This document shows positions 25,387-35,151 of a stretch of DNA of 64,000 nucleotides, piece by piece. The stretch is from Clostridiales bacterium UBA4080. GTDB lineage: Bacteria > Bacillota > Clostridia > Lachnospirales > Vallitaleaceae. The stretch lies in contig DFYO01000076.1 in NCBI GenBank assembly GCA_002381865.1, forward strand, positions 1 through 64,000, in the 5' to 3' direction. The notes beneath the pieces are model-generated. The model searched no databases, was not told where the DNA came from, and saw only the letters and a list, made by a program, of their open reading frames with translations. Numbering within the stretch: position 1 is the stretch's first letter; the number at the start of each line of letters is the position of its first letter. The position numbers and the translations under genes were made by a program.

Positions 25387-26328
25387 GTGTCTGAATTATT
25401 TGTTGTATCTTCATCACCTCATGTTCGCTCAAAAGAGAATGTTCAATCTGTGATGAGAGATGTTGTAATCGCGTTATTACCAGCAACTGCTTTTGGAGTT
25501 TACAACTTTGGACTTGATGCACTTATCGTAATTTTACTTTGTGTAGCAAGCTCAGTTGGAGCAGAGGCTTTATATCAAAAAATCACCAAACAGGCTGTTA
25601 CAGTTAATGATTTTAGTGCTGTAATCACAGGTCTTTTATTAGGACTTAACTTACCACATACTGTACCTTTTTGGATTCCTATTATGGGTAGTGTAGTAGC
25701 AATTATTATTGTTAAGCAGCTATTTGGAGGTTTAGGTCAAAACTTTATGAATCCGGCACTTGGAGCAAGAGCATTCCTTTTGATTTCTTTTGCAGGATAC
25801 ATGACTAATTGGGAGCTTGACGGAGTAGCAACTGCAACGCCTCTTGCTATATTAAAGGCTGAATCAGCGGCAGGTCTTGTTCAAGCTAATACTTGGGACT
25901 TGTTTATTGGAAGCATTGGTGGTTGTATAGGTGAAACTTCAGCTATTGCACTCCTTATTGGAGGAGCTTATCTTTTAATAAGAAAGGTTATTGATTGGAG
26001 AATTCCTTTTACTTATATACTAACAGTTGCTATTATGGCCGGATTATTAGGTGGAAACGGCTTTAATACAAATGACGTATTATTCCATATACTTTCAGGT
26101 GGTCTTTTAATCGGAGCCTTCTTTATGGCTACAGATTATGCATCTTCACCGATATCTAATACAGGTAAAATTATTATGGGTATTGGATGCGGTGTTCTTA
26201 CAATGCTAATTAGATTATATGGCGGATATCCAGAGGGTGTAAGCTTTGCTATCATTATTATGAATCTATTTGTTCCTCTTATTGATAGATTTACAGTACC
26301 AAAAGTATTTGGGGAGGTGTCCAAATAA
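25387..26328 (+). CDS. rnfD: Rnf complex subunit D
   Basis: Integral membrane flavoprotein of the Rnf pump, 313 residues with about nine hydrophobic helices. The covalent FMN attachment motif is GVATATPLA near residue 158, matching the S/G-x-A-T-x-A-T pattern. FGGLGQNFMNPALGARAFL is a family signature. The start codon is GTG behind AAGGAGG. Its stop overlaps the rnfG start by one base. Confidence 0.95.
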   Translation: MSELFVVSSSPHVRSKENVQSVMRDVVIALLPATAFGVYNFGLDALIVILLCVASSVGAEALYQKITKQAVTVNDFSAVITGLLLGLNLPHTVPFWIPIMGSVVAIIIVKQLFGGLGQNFMNPALGARAFLLISFAGYMTNWELDGVATATPLAILKAESAAGLVQANTWDLFIGSIGGCIGETSAIALLIGGAYLLIRKVIDWRIPFTYILTVAIMAGLLGGNGFNTNDVLFHILSGGLLIGAFFMATDYASSPISNTGKIIMGIGCGVLTMLIRLYGGYPEGVSFAIIIMNLFVPLIDRFTVPKVFGEVSK

Positions 26329-26897
26329 TGAAAGAAACTATTAAAAATGCTCTTATATTATTTGTAATCGCTCTTATTGCTAGTATAATGCTAGCCTTTG
26401 CATCACAGCTTACTGCTGAGCCAATTGCTATACAAAAGGCAAAGCAAAGAGACGAAGCCTTTGCAACTGTAATTCCAAATGCAACCTTTGAAGAGGTTAA
26501 GGGCAAAGACTTAACAAGCTATGATAAAATTAATGCTATCTATGCTGCAAAAGCAGAGGGTAAAATTGTTGGATATACCTTTAAAATGACTACAAATGAT
26601 GGTTATAGCGCAGGTTTAGAAATGGTAGTAGGTTTAACTGTAGATGGGAAAATTTCAGGTATTGATGTTATCAAGCATTCCGAAACTCCTGGACTAGGAG
26701 CTAAGGCTGATGAGCCTGAGTTCAAGGGTGAATTTGCTGGAAAAGCTATGGCTGAATTAAAGGTAGTTAAGGGAGCGGCTTCAGCAGAAAATGAAATTGC
26801 TTCAATAGGTGGTTCAACTATTACCTCTAAAGCAGTTACCGGTGCTGTAAATCAAGCAATAGAATGCTATAACAATGAATTAAAGGAGGGTAACTAA
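26328..26897 (+). CDS. rnfG: Rnf complex subunit G
   Basis: A single-pass membrane protein whose exterior FMN-binding domain transfers electrons in the pump. The N-terminal helix is at about residues 8-28. The covalent FMN motif is STITSKAV near residue 169, with the modified Thr in the SxTS context; GLGAKADEPEF is also typical. The 189 residues are a normal length. Overlaps both neighbours by one base, so rnfD, rnfG and rnfE are tightly coupled. Confidence 0.94.
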   Translation: MKETIKNALILFVIALIASIMLAFASQLTAEPIAIQKAKQRDEAFATVIPNATFEEVKGKDLTSYDKINAIYAAKAEGKIVGYTFKMTTNDGYSAGLEMVVGLTVDGKISGIDVIKHSETPGLGAKADEPEFKGEFAGKAMAELKVVKGAASAENEIASIGGSTITSKAVTGAVNQAIECYNNELKEGN

Positions 26898-27496
26898 TGG
26901 GTACTATAATTGAAAGATTGAAAAACGGTATTATCACTGAAAACCCAACCTTTATTCAGGTATTAGGAATGTGTCCTACACTGGCAGTTACTACTTCAGC
27001 GGTTAATGGTATTGGTATGGGACTTGCAACTACAGTTGTATTAATGGGCTCTAACGTTGTTATCTCAATGCTAAAGAATATTATTCCGGATAAAGTAAGA
27101 ATTCCAGCTTTTATTGTTGTAATTGCAACCTTTGTTACCTTAATTGATATGCTTTTACAAGCTTATGTACCAAGTTTATATGACGCATTAGGCTTATTTA
27201 TTCCTCTTATTGTTGTTAACTGTGTAGTTTTAGGACGTGCAGAGGCTTATGCTTCTAAAAATTCCGTATGGAAATCATTATGGGATGGAATTGGAAACGG
27301 CTTAGGCTTTACAATTTCCTTAGCAATAATCGGAATAGTAAGAGAAATTCTTGGTTCTGGAAAAGCATTTGGCAATGTAGTAATGCCAGCAGCCTTTGAA
27401 CCAATTACAATTTTAGTTTTGGCACCTGGTGCATTTATAGTTTTAGGACTATTATTTGCAGTTTTCAACTACTTTACAGCAAAAGCTAAAGCATAA
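26897..27496 (+). CDS. rnfE: Rnf complex subunit E
   Basis: A 199-residue integral membrane subunit with about six helices. It carries the LGMCPTLAVTTSAVNGIGMG segment with the conserved Cys, and IPLIVVNCVVLGRAEAY; in the RnfA/RnfE pair such Cys residues hold an intramembrane [2Fe-2S] cluster. It has the family-typical inverted topology relative to RnfA. The gene starts one base before the rnfG stop ends. Confidence 0.95.
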   Translation: MGTIIERLKNGIITENPTFIQVLGMCPTLAVTTSAVNGIGMGLATTVVLMGSNVVISMLKNIIPDKVRIPAFIVVIATFVTLIDMLLQAYVPSLYDALGLFIPLIVVNCVVLGRAEAYASKNSVWKSLWDGIGNGLGFTISLAIIGIVREILGSGKAFGNVVMPAAFEPITILVLAPGAFIVLGLLFAVFNYFTAKAKA

Positions 27497-27507
27497 GGAG
27501 GGACAAA

Positions 27508-28083
27508 ATGGATTTATTATTATTATTTTTAAGTGCTATTATTGTTAACAATGTCGTTTTGTCAAGATTCTTAGGAATTTGTCCTTTTCTTGGCGTATCA
27601 AAAAGGGTTGAAACTTCAGTTGGAATGGGTATGGCTGTAACCTTTGTAATTACTATGGCGTCTGCAATTTCTTATGCTGTATACAAGCTTATTTTAGACC
27701 CTATGAACATTGAATATTTATCAACTATTACCTTTATTCTTGTAATTGCATCCCTGGTACAATTTGTAGAAATGGTTATTCAAAAGACCAGTCCTTCATT
27801 ATATCAGGCGTTGGGAGTTTTCTTACCACTAATCACTACAAACTGTGCGGTTTTAGGTGTTGCGGTAAGTAATATGACAAATAACTATTCATTAATTCAG
27901 AGCTTAGTTGCAGGTGTAGGTACTTCTTTAGGATTTACATTAGCGATTGTATTAATGGCTGGAATTAGAGAAAGAATCGAATATAATAATGTACCAAAGC
28001 CTTTTAAAGGTTATCCTATTGTATTACTAACAGCGGGCTTAATGGCAATTGCATTTTTAGGCTTTACTGGATTAATCAAGTAG
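27508..28083 (+). CDS. rnfA: Rnf complex subunit A
   Basis: A 191-residue integral membrane subunit, paralogous to RnfE, with about six helices. Signatures are NNVVLSRFLGICPFLGVSK near the N-terminus and VFLPLITTNCAVLGVAV in the middle; the two conserved Cys contribute to the intramembrane iron-sulfur site with RnfE. An AGGAGG site lies just before the ATG. Confidence 0.95.
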   Translation: MDLLLLFLSAIIVNNVVLSRFLGICPFLGVSKRVETSVGMGMAVTFVITMASAISYAVYKLILDPMNIEYLSTITFILVIASLVQFVEMVIQKTSPSLYQALGVFLPLITTNCAVLGVAVSNMTNNYSLIQSLVAGVGTSLGFTLAIVLMAGIRERIEYNNVPKPFKGYPIVLLTAGLMAIAFLGFTGLIK

Positions 28084-28098
28084 ATTGGAGGGTTAGTC

Positions 28099-28902
28099 GT
28101 GGATATAAATAATATTATCAATGCAGCAATTGCAATTGGAGGCTTAGGTCTGTTATTTGGAATCGGGCTTGGAATTGCAGCTATTAAGTTTGCTGTAGAA
28201 GTAGATCCGTTGGTACCGGTTGTTAGAAATTTACTACCTGGTGCAAACTGTGGCGGATGTGGATTTGCTGGCTGTGATGCCTTTGCAAATGCAATTGTAA
28301 AAGGCGAAGCAAGACCAAACGGATGTCCTGTTAACAATGACGATAATGCTGCAGAAATTGCAAAAGTAATGGGACAAGAGGTGGTTGTCGGTGAAAAAAC
28401 CTCAGCCTTTGTAAAATGTAATGGTACCTGTGAAAATGCAAGTGAGAAGTATGAGTACTATGGTATTAAGGATTGTGTAGCTGCATCATATCTTCAAGGC
28501 TCAGGCGCTAAGGGATGTACCTATGGATGTCTTGGACTTGGAAGCTGTTTTAACGTATGTATGTTTGATGCTATTACAATTGAAGATGGTATTGCATATA
28601 TTAACGAAGAAAAATGTGTTTCCTGTGGAGCATGTGTTGACGCTTGTCCTAAGAACTTAATTGAAATTATCAAGGTAGCTGCTAAGGTAAAAGTAAATTG
28701 TTCCTCAAAGGACAAAGGTAAGGAAGCTAAAGAGAATTGTAAGGTTGCTTGTATTGGATGTGGAATTTGTGTTAAGCAATGTGAGTTTGATGCAATTAAA
28801 GTCACTGACAATCTTGCGAAAATTGATTATGACAAATGTACAAACTGTGGAAAATGTGCAGAAAAATGTCCAACTAAAGCGATTCAAAATTTATTGGCAT
28901 AG
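28099..28902 (+). CDS. rnfB: Rnf complex subunit B, ferredoxin-like
   Basis: Accepts electrons from reduced ferredoxin. The N-terminal helix (about residues 8-27) anchors it in the membrane. A first Fe-S motif, CGGCGFAGC with a distal Cys (near residues 50-75), is followed by a CxxxC-rich linker and three ferredoxin-type motifs: CVSCGACVDACP, CIGCGICVKQC and CTNCGKCAEKCP. The 267 residues suit clostridial RnfB. The start is GTG behind GGAGGG. It is the last gene of the operon and is followed by a strong terminator. Confidence 0.95.
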   Translation: MDINNIINAAIAIGGLGLLFGIGLGIAAIKFAVEVDPLVPVVRNLLPGANCGGCGFAGCDAFANAIVKGEARPNGCPVNNDDNAAEIAKVMGQEVVVGEKTSAFVKCNGTCENASEKYEYYGIKDCVAASYLQGSGAKGCTYGCLGLGSCFNVCMFDAITIEDGIAYINEEKCVSCGACVDACPKNLIEIIKVAAKVKVNCSSKDKGKEAKENCKVACIGCGICVKQCEFDAIKVTDNLAKIDYDKCTNCGKCAEKCPTKAIQNLLA

Positions 28903-28937
28903 TATTTTTTTAAGATTAGGTTTTAGTTATTATAGTT

Positions 28938-28976
28938 CAAGAGCTGTTACACAAAATGTGTAGCAGTTCTTTTTAT
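28938..28976 (+). terminator. Terminator of the rnf operon
   Basis: AGCTGTTACACA pairs with TGTGTAGCAGTT around a 3-base loop, with a flanking AGA/TCT extension and then TTTTTATTTTA. Confidence 0.87.
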
Positions 28977-29054
28977 TTTATATGTACAAAAACTAAGCCT
29001 TGTGTTAAAATTATTTTGATTTAAAACACAAAAAACAATCTGAAAGGAGAAGAA

Positions 29055-29321
29055 ATGGCTGCAAATCGAAACGGAAGAAAGAATGAATGGACGCTGTTTT
29101 TTCTTGTATTAGCTGGAATTGTACTTGGAGGCTTTTTGGGAAAACTTGCTACTGACATAAGCTTTTTGAAATGGCTGAATTTTGGTTATGATTTTGGCAT
29201 GGACAACCCATTAACAATTAACCTGAAAATTCTTTATCTGCAATTCAAAATAATGCTCTCGATTAATATTGCTAGCATTGCTGGTATTGCAATTGCTATT
29301 TTTATTTACCGAAAAATTTAA
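29055..29321 (+). CDS. DUF4321 family membrane protein
   Basis: An 88-residue protein with two hydrophobic helices (about residues 13-32 and 66-86) and a DFGMDNPLTINLKILYLQF loop typical of DUF4321. Family function is unknown, but in Clostridia the gene is regularly found just upstream of maf and radC, at the head of the mre/min cluster, as here. Confidence 0.8.
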   Translation: MAANRNGRKNEWTLFFLVLAGIVLGGFLGKLATDISFLKWLNFGYDFGMDNPLTINLKILYLQFKIMLSINIASIAGIAIAIFIYRKI

Positions 29322-29359
29322 TATTTGCGTTTAAAGTCTATTTATGTTTTAGGAGAACT

Positions 29360-29953
29360 ATGAAAAATATAATTTTAGCTTCTTCTTCACCTAGAAGAAT
29401 GGATATAATGAATGAGCTTAAAATACCTTTTAAGGTTAGGATAAGTGATGTCAATGAATCCGAATATACAAATTATAATCCTGTTGAATTAGTAAAAATA
29501 TTAGCAGAAAAAAAAGCTCAAAATGTAATAAAACCTCAAGATAAAAATGCTATAGTTATAGGTGCAGATACAGTTGTTTCCTATAATTCTTCAATTATAG
29601 GAAAGCCTGCAAACTATGATTTGGCATTTGAATATTTAAAGCTATTAAGCGGAAAAACTCATTCTGTCTATACTGGAATAGCAATTATTGATACGAAAAC
29701 TAATATCAGCTATATTGACTATTGTGAAACAAAGGTAACTATGAGAGAATATAGTGACGCCGAAATAATAAGTTATATTAACACAAAAGAGCCCTTTGGC
29801 AAAGCAGGTGCTTATGCCATTCAAGGAATCGGTGCTGTATTTGTAAAACAAATACACGGAGACTATTCTAATGTAGTCGGGCTTCCCATTTCTAAACTGA
29901 TTGAAGGCTTCAAAGTATTAAATATTGACTACTTCAATTCTTTTCACAATTAA
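29360..29953 (+). CDS. maf: Maf nucleoside-triphosphate pyrophosphatase
   Basis: Hydrolyses dTTP, UTP or modified nucleotides to monophosphates and is linked to septum control and nucleotide-pool cleaning. The 197 residues start IILASSSPRRMDIMNELK; the GADTVVSY motif (near residue 68), GKTHSVYTGIAI and EPFGKAGAYAIQGIG are all present. It heads the conserved maf-radC-mre-min order. Confidence 0.93.
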   Translation: MKNIILASSSPRRMDIMNELKIPFKVRISDVNESEYTNYNPVELVKILAEKKAQNVIKPQDKNAIVIGADTVVSYNSSIIGKPANYDLAFEYLKLLSGKTHSVYTGIAIIDTKTNISYIDYCETKVTMREYSDAEIISYINTKEPFGKAGAYAIQGIGAVFVKQIHGDYSNVVGLPISKLIEGFKVLNIDYFNSFHN

Positions 29954-30007
29954 TTACCGTTAAAAAGATGTAAAAACATCATATAATAATAAAACGGGGG
30001 AGAAAAA

Positions 30008-30700
30008 ATGAATAAAGAAAAACAAACAGTAAAGGAACTGCCTATTAGTGAGCGTCCCTATGAAAAGCTGGAAAAATTTGGGGCTAAAGTTCTGTCTGAT
30101 GCTGAGCTTTTGGCTATTATTATTAAGACCGGCACAAAAAAAGAACGTTCAACTGAACTGGCCCAAAGAGTATTAATGCTAAACCAAAAAGGTATTGCTG
30201 GTATTCATCAGCTTTCCTTGAAGGAATTAGAAAAGGTACCAGGAATCGGAAGGGTAAAGGCTATTCAGATTAAATCCATAGCTGAATTATCTACTCGAAT
30301 ATCAAAAACACAGGCACTGCAAAGAATGCACATTGCATCACCTGCATCTGTAGCTGATATTTATATGGAGGAAATGAGATATTTGCAGCAAGAGCACTTA
30401 AAGCTAATTATGCTAGATACCAAAAATGGTATAATCAGCGATATAACAGTGTCGGTAGGAACTGTAAATGCTTCCTTAATTAATCCGCGAGAAATATTTA
30501 TCCATGCCCTTAAGAATCTTGCAGTTCATATAATTATTTTACATAATCATCCAAGCGGAGATCCATCTCCAAGCAAAGAGGACATATATATTACCAATCG
30601 AATATCTGAGTCCGGAGATCTAATTGGAATAAAATTGTTAGATCATATTATAATTGGGGATGGAAAATATATTAGTTTAAAGGAAAAGGGACTATGTTAA
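30008..30700 (+). CDS. radC: RadC family JAB-domain protein
   Basis: A 230-residue protein with an N-terminal helix-hairpin-helix (LEKVPGIGRVKAIQI, near residue 80) and a C-terminal JAB/MPN metalloprotease-like domain whose metal site HNHPSGDPSPSKED (near residue 178) is intact. Despite the name, a direct role in DNA repair is not proven. In this gene order mreB usually follows; here mreC follows directly. Confidence 0.93.
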   Translation: MNKEKQTVKELPISERPYEKLEKFGAKVLSDAELLAIIIKTGTKKERSTELAQRVLMLNQKGIAGIHQLSLKELEKVPGIGRVKAIQIKSIAELSTRISKTQALQRMHIASPASVADIYMEEMRYLQQEHLKLIMLDTKNGIISDITVSVGTVNASLINPREIFIHALKNLAVHIIILHNHPSGDPSPSKEDIYITNRISESGDLIGIKLLDHIIIGDGKYISLKEKGLC

Positions 30701-30765
30701 AAGGTTATTAGGCATTAAATAGAGTTAATTTATAATTGGACACTACACAACTTCAGGAGGCTTTA

Positions 30766-31689
30766 ATGAAAAGAAAATCTATATTTTCTACAAAAAATAT
30801 AATCGTAGCAGTTACAATATTATGCTTGCTAAGTATTATACTTACATGGGAATCAAGAGAAGAAGTTTCGCCTTTAGAAAAAACCTTAGCTTATGTTGTT
30901 ATTCCAGCACATAATGGGATTAACGTATTTGGAAATTGGGTAAAGGAAAAAGCGGAATTCATAACAAATATTAAAAAGCTTGAAAAAATTAATAACGAAC
31001 TTGAATCTAAGGTTAATCAGCTGCAATATGACAATAAAATTCTTCAAATGGATAAGACTGAGCTTGAAAGATTAAGAGAGCTGTATACTTTAGATAAAAG
31101 GTATGCTGATTATCCCAAAATTGGGGCTCAAATAATTGGTAAGGACCCTTCGAATTGGTACAAAACATTTTTAATAAATAAAGGCGAAAAAAATGGTCTT
31201 AAGGTTAATATGATTGTATTAGCAGGAAACGGCCTTGTTGGTCACATTACTGAGGTAGGCCCTAACTATGCTAAGGTACAAACGATAATAAGTGATAATT
31301 GTAATGTAAGTTCGAAAATAATGAGAACCTCTGATTTATGTATTGTAAAAGGTGATCTTTCTCTGATTTCTGATAAAGCCTTTTGCAGAGTAGATTATAT
31401 CGATGATAAGGCAAATATTGTAATTGGTGATGAGGTTATTACATCACACCTTGGTTCCATGTACCCTCAAGGAATACTTATAGGTACGATAAAGGAAATC
31501 GAAACCGATAGCTCTAAGCTCACTAGAACAGCAATTTTAGAACCTGCTGTGGATTTCAAAAGATTAGAAGAGGTCCTTGTCTTAAATCAGGTATGGGACA
31601 ATGGTCTGCCAGTTGATGCTAACTCTCAAAAAACTGAAAATGCCGTAGATGAGTTAATAGATACTAAGCAGCAGGATAGTACTCAGTAA
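30766..31689 (+). CDS. mreC: Rod-shape-determining protein MreC
   Basis: Periplasm-facing scaffold of the elongasome that binds PBP2 and MreD. One N-terminal helix (about residues 8-28) is followed by a coiled coil (LEKINNELESKVNQLQYDNK) and the beta-barrel domain with VLAGNGLVGHITEVG and GSMYPQGILIGTI. The start is the ATG behind AGGAGG; a TTG ten codons upstream is unlikely. 307 residues. The mreB gene that normally precedes it is missing. Confidence 0.93.
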   Translation: MKRKSIFSTKNIIVAVTILCLLSIILTWESREEVSPLEKTLAYVVIPAHNGINVFGNWVKEKAEFITNIKKLEKINNELESKVNQLQYDNKILQMDKTELERLRELYTLDKRYADYPKIGAQIIGKDPSNWYKTFLINKGEKNGLKVNMIVLAGNGLVGHITEVGPNYAKVQTIISDNCNVSSKIMRTSDLCIVKGDLSLISDKAFCRVDYIDDKANIVIGDEVITSHLGSMYPQGILIGTIKEIETDSSKLTRTAILEPAVDFKRLEEVLVLNQVWDNGLPVDANSQKTENAVDELIDTKQQDSTQ

Positions 31690-31777
31690 ATTTGAGCGCT
31701 TTTTACAAATGATTTTATATTTCTATTAAATTTCAAGATTATAATAACTACAATAACTTTTAATACGAGGACATATA

Positions 31778-32293
31778 ATGTACAGAATATTTGGCACAAT
31801 TTTTATAGTAATTATTAATTTAATAATGCAGTCTACCTTGGCTCATTATATGGCAATTGGCGGAATAACTATGAATATAATAATTATTATGGTTGTTTCT
31901 TTTGCTATGCTAAGAGGTAAGATAGAGGGAGCAATTATTGGATTTTCAATAGGTATTCTAATGGATATTTTTTTTGGTGATGTAATAGGCTATTTTGCTT
32001 TGCTATATATGTATATTGGATTTTTTTGTGGTTATATTGATAAGAATTTATATAAGGATAATATTATGATTCCAATAATGGTAATAACAGCTGCAGATTT
32101 GGTGCTAAATCTTAGTATTTATATGTTTTCATATATGTTAAAGGGAAAAACCGGGTTTTTTGAATACTTCTTAACGATTTCTTTGCCAGAGACTGTTTAC
32201 ACCTGTTTTGGTGCAGTTTTTTTATATAAGCTATATCAGTTAGTGAATTCTGTAATTGAAGATTTGGATAGAAACAGAGAGGAAAAAGCATGA
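31778..32293 (+). CDS. mreD: Rod-shape-determining protein MreD
   Basis: A 171-residue polytopic membrane protein with about five helices, the partner of MreC in the elongasome. Recognised by position, size and the weakly conserved GKIEGAIIGFSIGILMDIFFG pattern. Its end overlaps the PBP2 gene by four bases (ATGA). Confidence 0.85.
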   Translation: MYRIFGTIFIVIINLIMQSTLAHYMAIGGITMNIIIIMVVSFAMLRGKIEGAIIGFSIGILMDIFFGDVIGYFALLYMYIGFFCGYIDKNLYKDNIMIPIMVITAADLVLNLSIYMFSYMLKGKTGFFEYFLTISLPETVYTCFGAVFLYKLYQLVNSVIEDLDRNREEKA

Positions 32294-35055
32294 ATATTTA
32301 TACTAAAAAAATAATGGGGTTTTTTAATAAATTAATAAAACAAAGACTTTTTGTCTTCTCGTTGATTGTTTTATTCTTATTTCTTATTGTACTCAACAGG
32401 GTTTTTAAGCTTCAGATTATTGAAGGCGAGCAACTAGAAAAGGAGTTTACCTTAAGCATACTCAAGGAAAGAGAGCTTGAGGGGCAAAGAGGAAAAATAT
32501 TCGACAGGTATGGTTATCCTTTAGCTGAAAATATAATTGCTTACAATGTTTTGCTGGACGGAAGTATACGAGTTGAGAATATGAACAAGATGATTTCAGA
32601 GCTTTGTACTCTTATAAAAAAAGGTGGAAGCGAGATGGTAAAAGAGCTTCCTATTGGAGAAGATGAGGACGGAAACTTAATTTATATTAGAGAAGAAAAG
32701 GAAATTTTAAAGTTCAAAAAACAAGTTTTTAGAGGAAGTGTATCTGGAAAACTTTCAGATTCTGAAGCAAAGCTTAATGCGCATGAAATGTATAATTATC
32801 TTAAAGATGAGCTGTTTGAGATATCAGAAAAAGAATTTTCAAGGCAACAAATTTTGGATATATTAAATGTAAGGTATCCTTTATGGCTTAATCGCTATAC
32901 TCAATATCAGCTTGAACCAGTGGCTATTAATATTAATAAAGAAACATTGGCGAGACTTGAAGAAAATATATATAAATTCCCTGGTGTTTCAATATCAGAG
33001 GACCCTTTAAGAGTATATAATGACGCGAAGTATTTTTCACATATTATAGGTTATACAGGTACTATTGATGAAACCACCTATGAATCCTTGAAACCTCAAG
33101 GATATAAGGCCAACGACATTGTGGGCAAAATAGGTGTTGAAAAAGAAATGGAAATATATCTTAGAGGCATAGATGGAAAGCAAAGAGTTGAGGTGGATAA
33201 TTTTGGACGTACAATGAAGGTATTAGATACTCAGGAACCTGCGGCGGGAAAGGATGTTTACCTTACAATTGACAGGAAGCTTCAGATTGCTAGCTATAAC
33301 ATCTTAGAAAAAAGTCTAGCTGATATTTTATCAAGTACTTTAACAATTAATGGGGGTAACTATAAGGATAAGGATGATGAAGTAACATTGCTGCGAGATG
33401 TTTTCTCTTCACTATTCAAAAACAGCGTAATATCTATACAAAAACTTGAAGCTGCTGAAGAGGGCAGGCAAAAAAACATTACCAATATTTTCAATAGTAA
33501 TTATGCATTAATACTAAATGATATAAAAGCAAGCCTTATCAATGAAAGTACTTTACCAAACAAAGATTACATAGCTTATTACAGATTTATAGTTGAAAGA
33601 CTTAATACAGAAGGCTATCTTGCATCCGGATGCTTTGAATTAACTGCATATACTCAGCTAAGAAATTCTGAGATATCCTTCAGAAGATATTTAAAGGAAT
33701 GTGAAAATGCTAAATTAATTGAATGGGACGCATATGGCGGCAAAGGTGTAAATATTCCTGAGAAAACAAATGAAATTGTTCAAAAAAACTACTCGCTTCT
33801 AACATCTTTAAAAAGAATGATATATGCTGAACTCGCAAAAAAAGATAAATTCAGTTATTCAGATATATGTGTAGCTTTAGTAGAGCAGGGGGTTTTACCA
33901 GCTACCGAAGTACAGCTGAATGGATTGAAATCTGGAAGCGTGGGTGCTCTTGGATTTATAAAGGAAAAAATATCTAAGCTTGAACTAAAACCTCAACAGG
34001 TTGCTTTAGACCCTTGCTCTGGCTCTGTTGTAGTTACTGATGTTAAAACAGGCGAGGTATTAGCTATGGTTAGCTATCCAAGCTATGATAATAATAAGCT
34101 TGTTAATAATTTTGATAATGAATATTATATTAACCTATTAAATGATACATCAAATCCATTATTTCCAATGGCAACTCAAGGAAAAACCGCTCCCGGTTCG
34201 ACCTATAAAATGGTTGCAGGAATTGCTGCATTGGAAGAAAAGGTAATTGGACCTAATGAATTTTTTTCCTGTCAGGGTATTTTCACTAAGGTTTCTCCGG
34301 CAGCAAGATGCTGGATTTATGCATATGGCGGTTCACATGGTCCTTTAACTGTAGCGAGTGCCCTAGAGGTATCCTGTAATTATTTTTATTATGAAATGGG
34401 ATTTAGACTTTCAAGGGGAGCAAACGGAGCTTATAATGATACAAGTGGAGTAAGTACCTTGAATAAATATGCAACTAAGCTTGGACTAGGAACGAAAACT
34501 GGTATTGAAATTGGAGATGCTGATCCTTCACTTCCAGAAAGGGATGCTGTTAGATCTTCAATTGGACAGACTAATAATTCGTATACACCAGTTCAAATGG
34601 CTAGATATGTTTCTACTATTGCAAATAAAGGCTCTTGTTATGAATTAAGTGTAATAGATAAGGTTTTAGAAAGAGATGGCACACTTTTTTATGACAAAAA
34701 GCCTGTATTGAGCTGGGAAAATAGTTTTAATCCTATAAATATTGAACAAATTCAAAAAGGTATGTCTTTGGTTACATCAGGAAGCAGAGGTACTGCAAGA
34801 ACTGTATTTGCTGGCTTTCCAATAGCAGTATCTGGAAAAACAGGTACGGCCCAGCAATCCCTTACAAGACCTGACCACGGTATTTTTGTAGGATATGCTC
34901 CATCTGACAAACCTGAAATTGGTGTAGCAGTAACAATACCTTTTGGTTATGGGTCTTTAGTCCCTACAAAGGTTGGCAAGGAAGTAGTAGGCAGCTACTA
35001 CAATGTATCTTTAGAACAACAAACCACAACTCCTATAGGCAGACTGGCAGATTAA
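32290..35055 (+). CDS. mrdA: Penicillin-binding protein 2 (elongation transpeptidase)
   Basis: Class B PBP that cross-links peptidoglycan during elongation together with RodA. The N-terminal membrane helix is at about residues 20-40, followed by the dimerisation domain (QRGKIFDRYG near 73). The transpeptidase motifs are intact: STYK near residue 636, SCN near 695 and KTGT near 851. At 921 residues it is longer than the usual 600-700 because about 230 residues of mostly helical, charged sequence (roughly 340-570) lie between the pedestal and the catalytic domain; longer PBP2s of this kind occur in Clostridia. Confidence 0.93.
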   Translation: MNIYTKKIMGFFNKLIKQRLFVFSLIVLFLFLIVLNRVFKLQIIEGEQLEKEFTLSILKERELEGQRGKIFDRYGYPLAENIIAYNVLLDGSIRVENMNKMISELCTLIKKGGSEMVKELPIGEDEDGNLIYIREEKEILKFKKQVFRGSVSGKLSDSEAKLNAHEMYNYLKDELFEISEKEFSRQQILDILNVRYPLWLNRYTQYQLEPVAININKETLARLEENIYKFPGVSISEDPLRVYNDAKYFSHIIGYTGTIDETTYESLKPQGYKANDIVGKIGVEKEMEIYLRGIDGKQRVEVDNFGRTMKVLDTQEPAAGKDVYLTIDRKLQIASYNILEKSLADILSSTLTINGGNYKDKDDEVTLLRDVFSSLFKNSVISIQKLEAAEEGRQKNITNIFNSNYALILNDIKASLINESTLPNKDYIAYYRFIVERLNTEGYLASGCFELTAYTQLRNSEISFRRYLKECENAKLIEWDAYGGKGVNIPEKTNEIVQKNYSLLTSLKRMIYAELAKKDKFSYSDICVALVEQGVLPATEVQLNGLKSGSVGALGFIKEKISKLELKPQQVALDPCSGSVVVTDVKTGEVLAMVSYPSYDNNKLVNNFDNEYYINLLNDTSNPLFPMATQGKTAPGSTYKMVAGIAALEEKVIGPNEFFSCQGIFTKVSPAARCWIYAYGGSHGPLTVASALEVSCNYFYYEMGFRLSRGANGAYNDTSGVSTLNKYATKLGLGTKTGIEIGDADPSLPERDAVRSSIGQTNNSYTPVQMARYVSTIANKGSCYELSVIDKVLERDGTLFYDKKPVLSWENSFNPINIEQIQKGMSLVTSGSRGTARTVFAGFPIAVSGKTGTAQQSLTRPDHGIFVGYAPSDKPEIGVAVTIPFGYGSLVPTKVGKEVVGSYYNVSLEQQTTTPIGRLAD

Positions 35056-35151
35056 TGTAGAATTCATAAGTTTTTTGTAGATATTTATTAAAGATTTATG
35101 CTATAATAATAATTGTATTGTTCTCGAATATAAAAATAAAGAGGGTACCAT

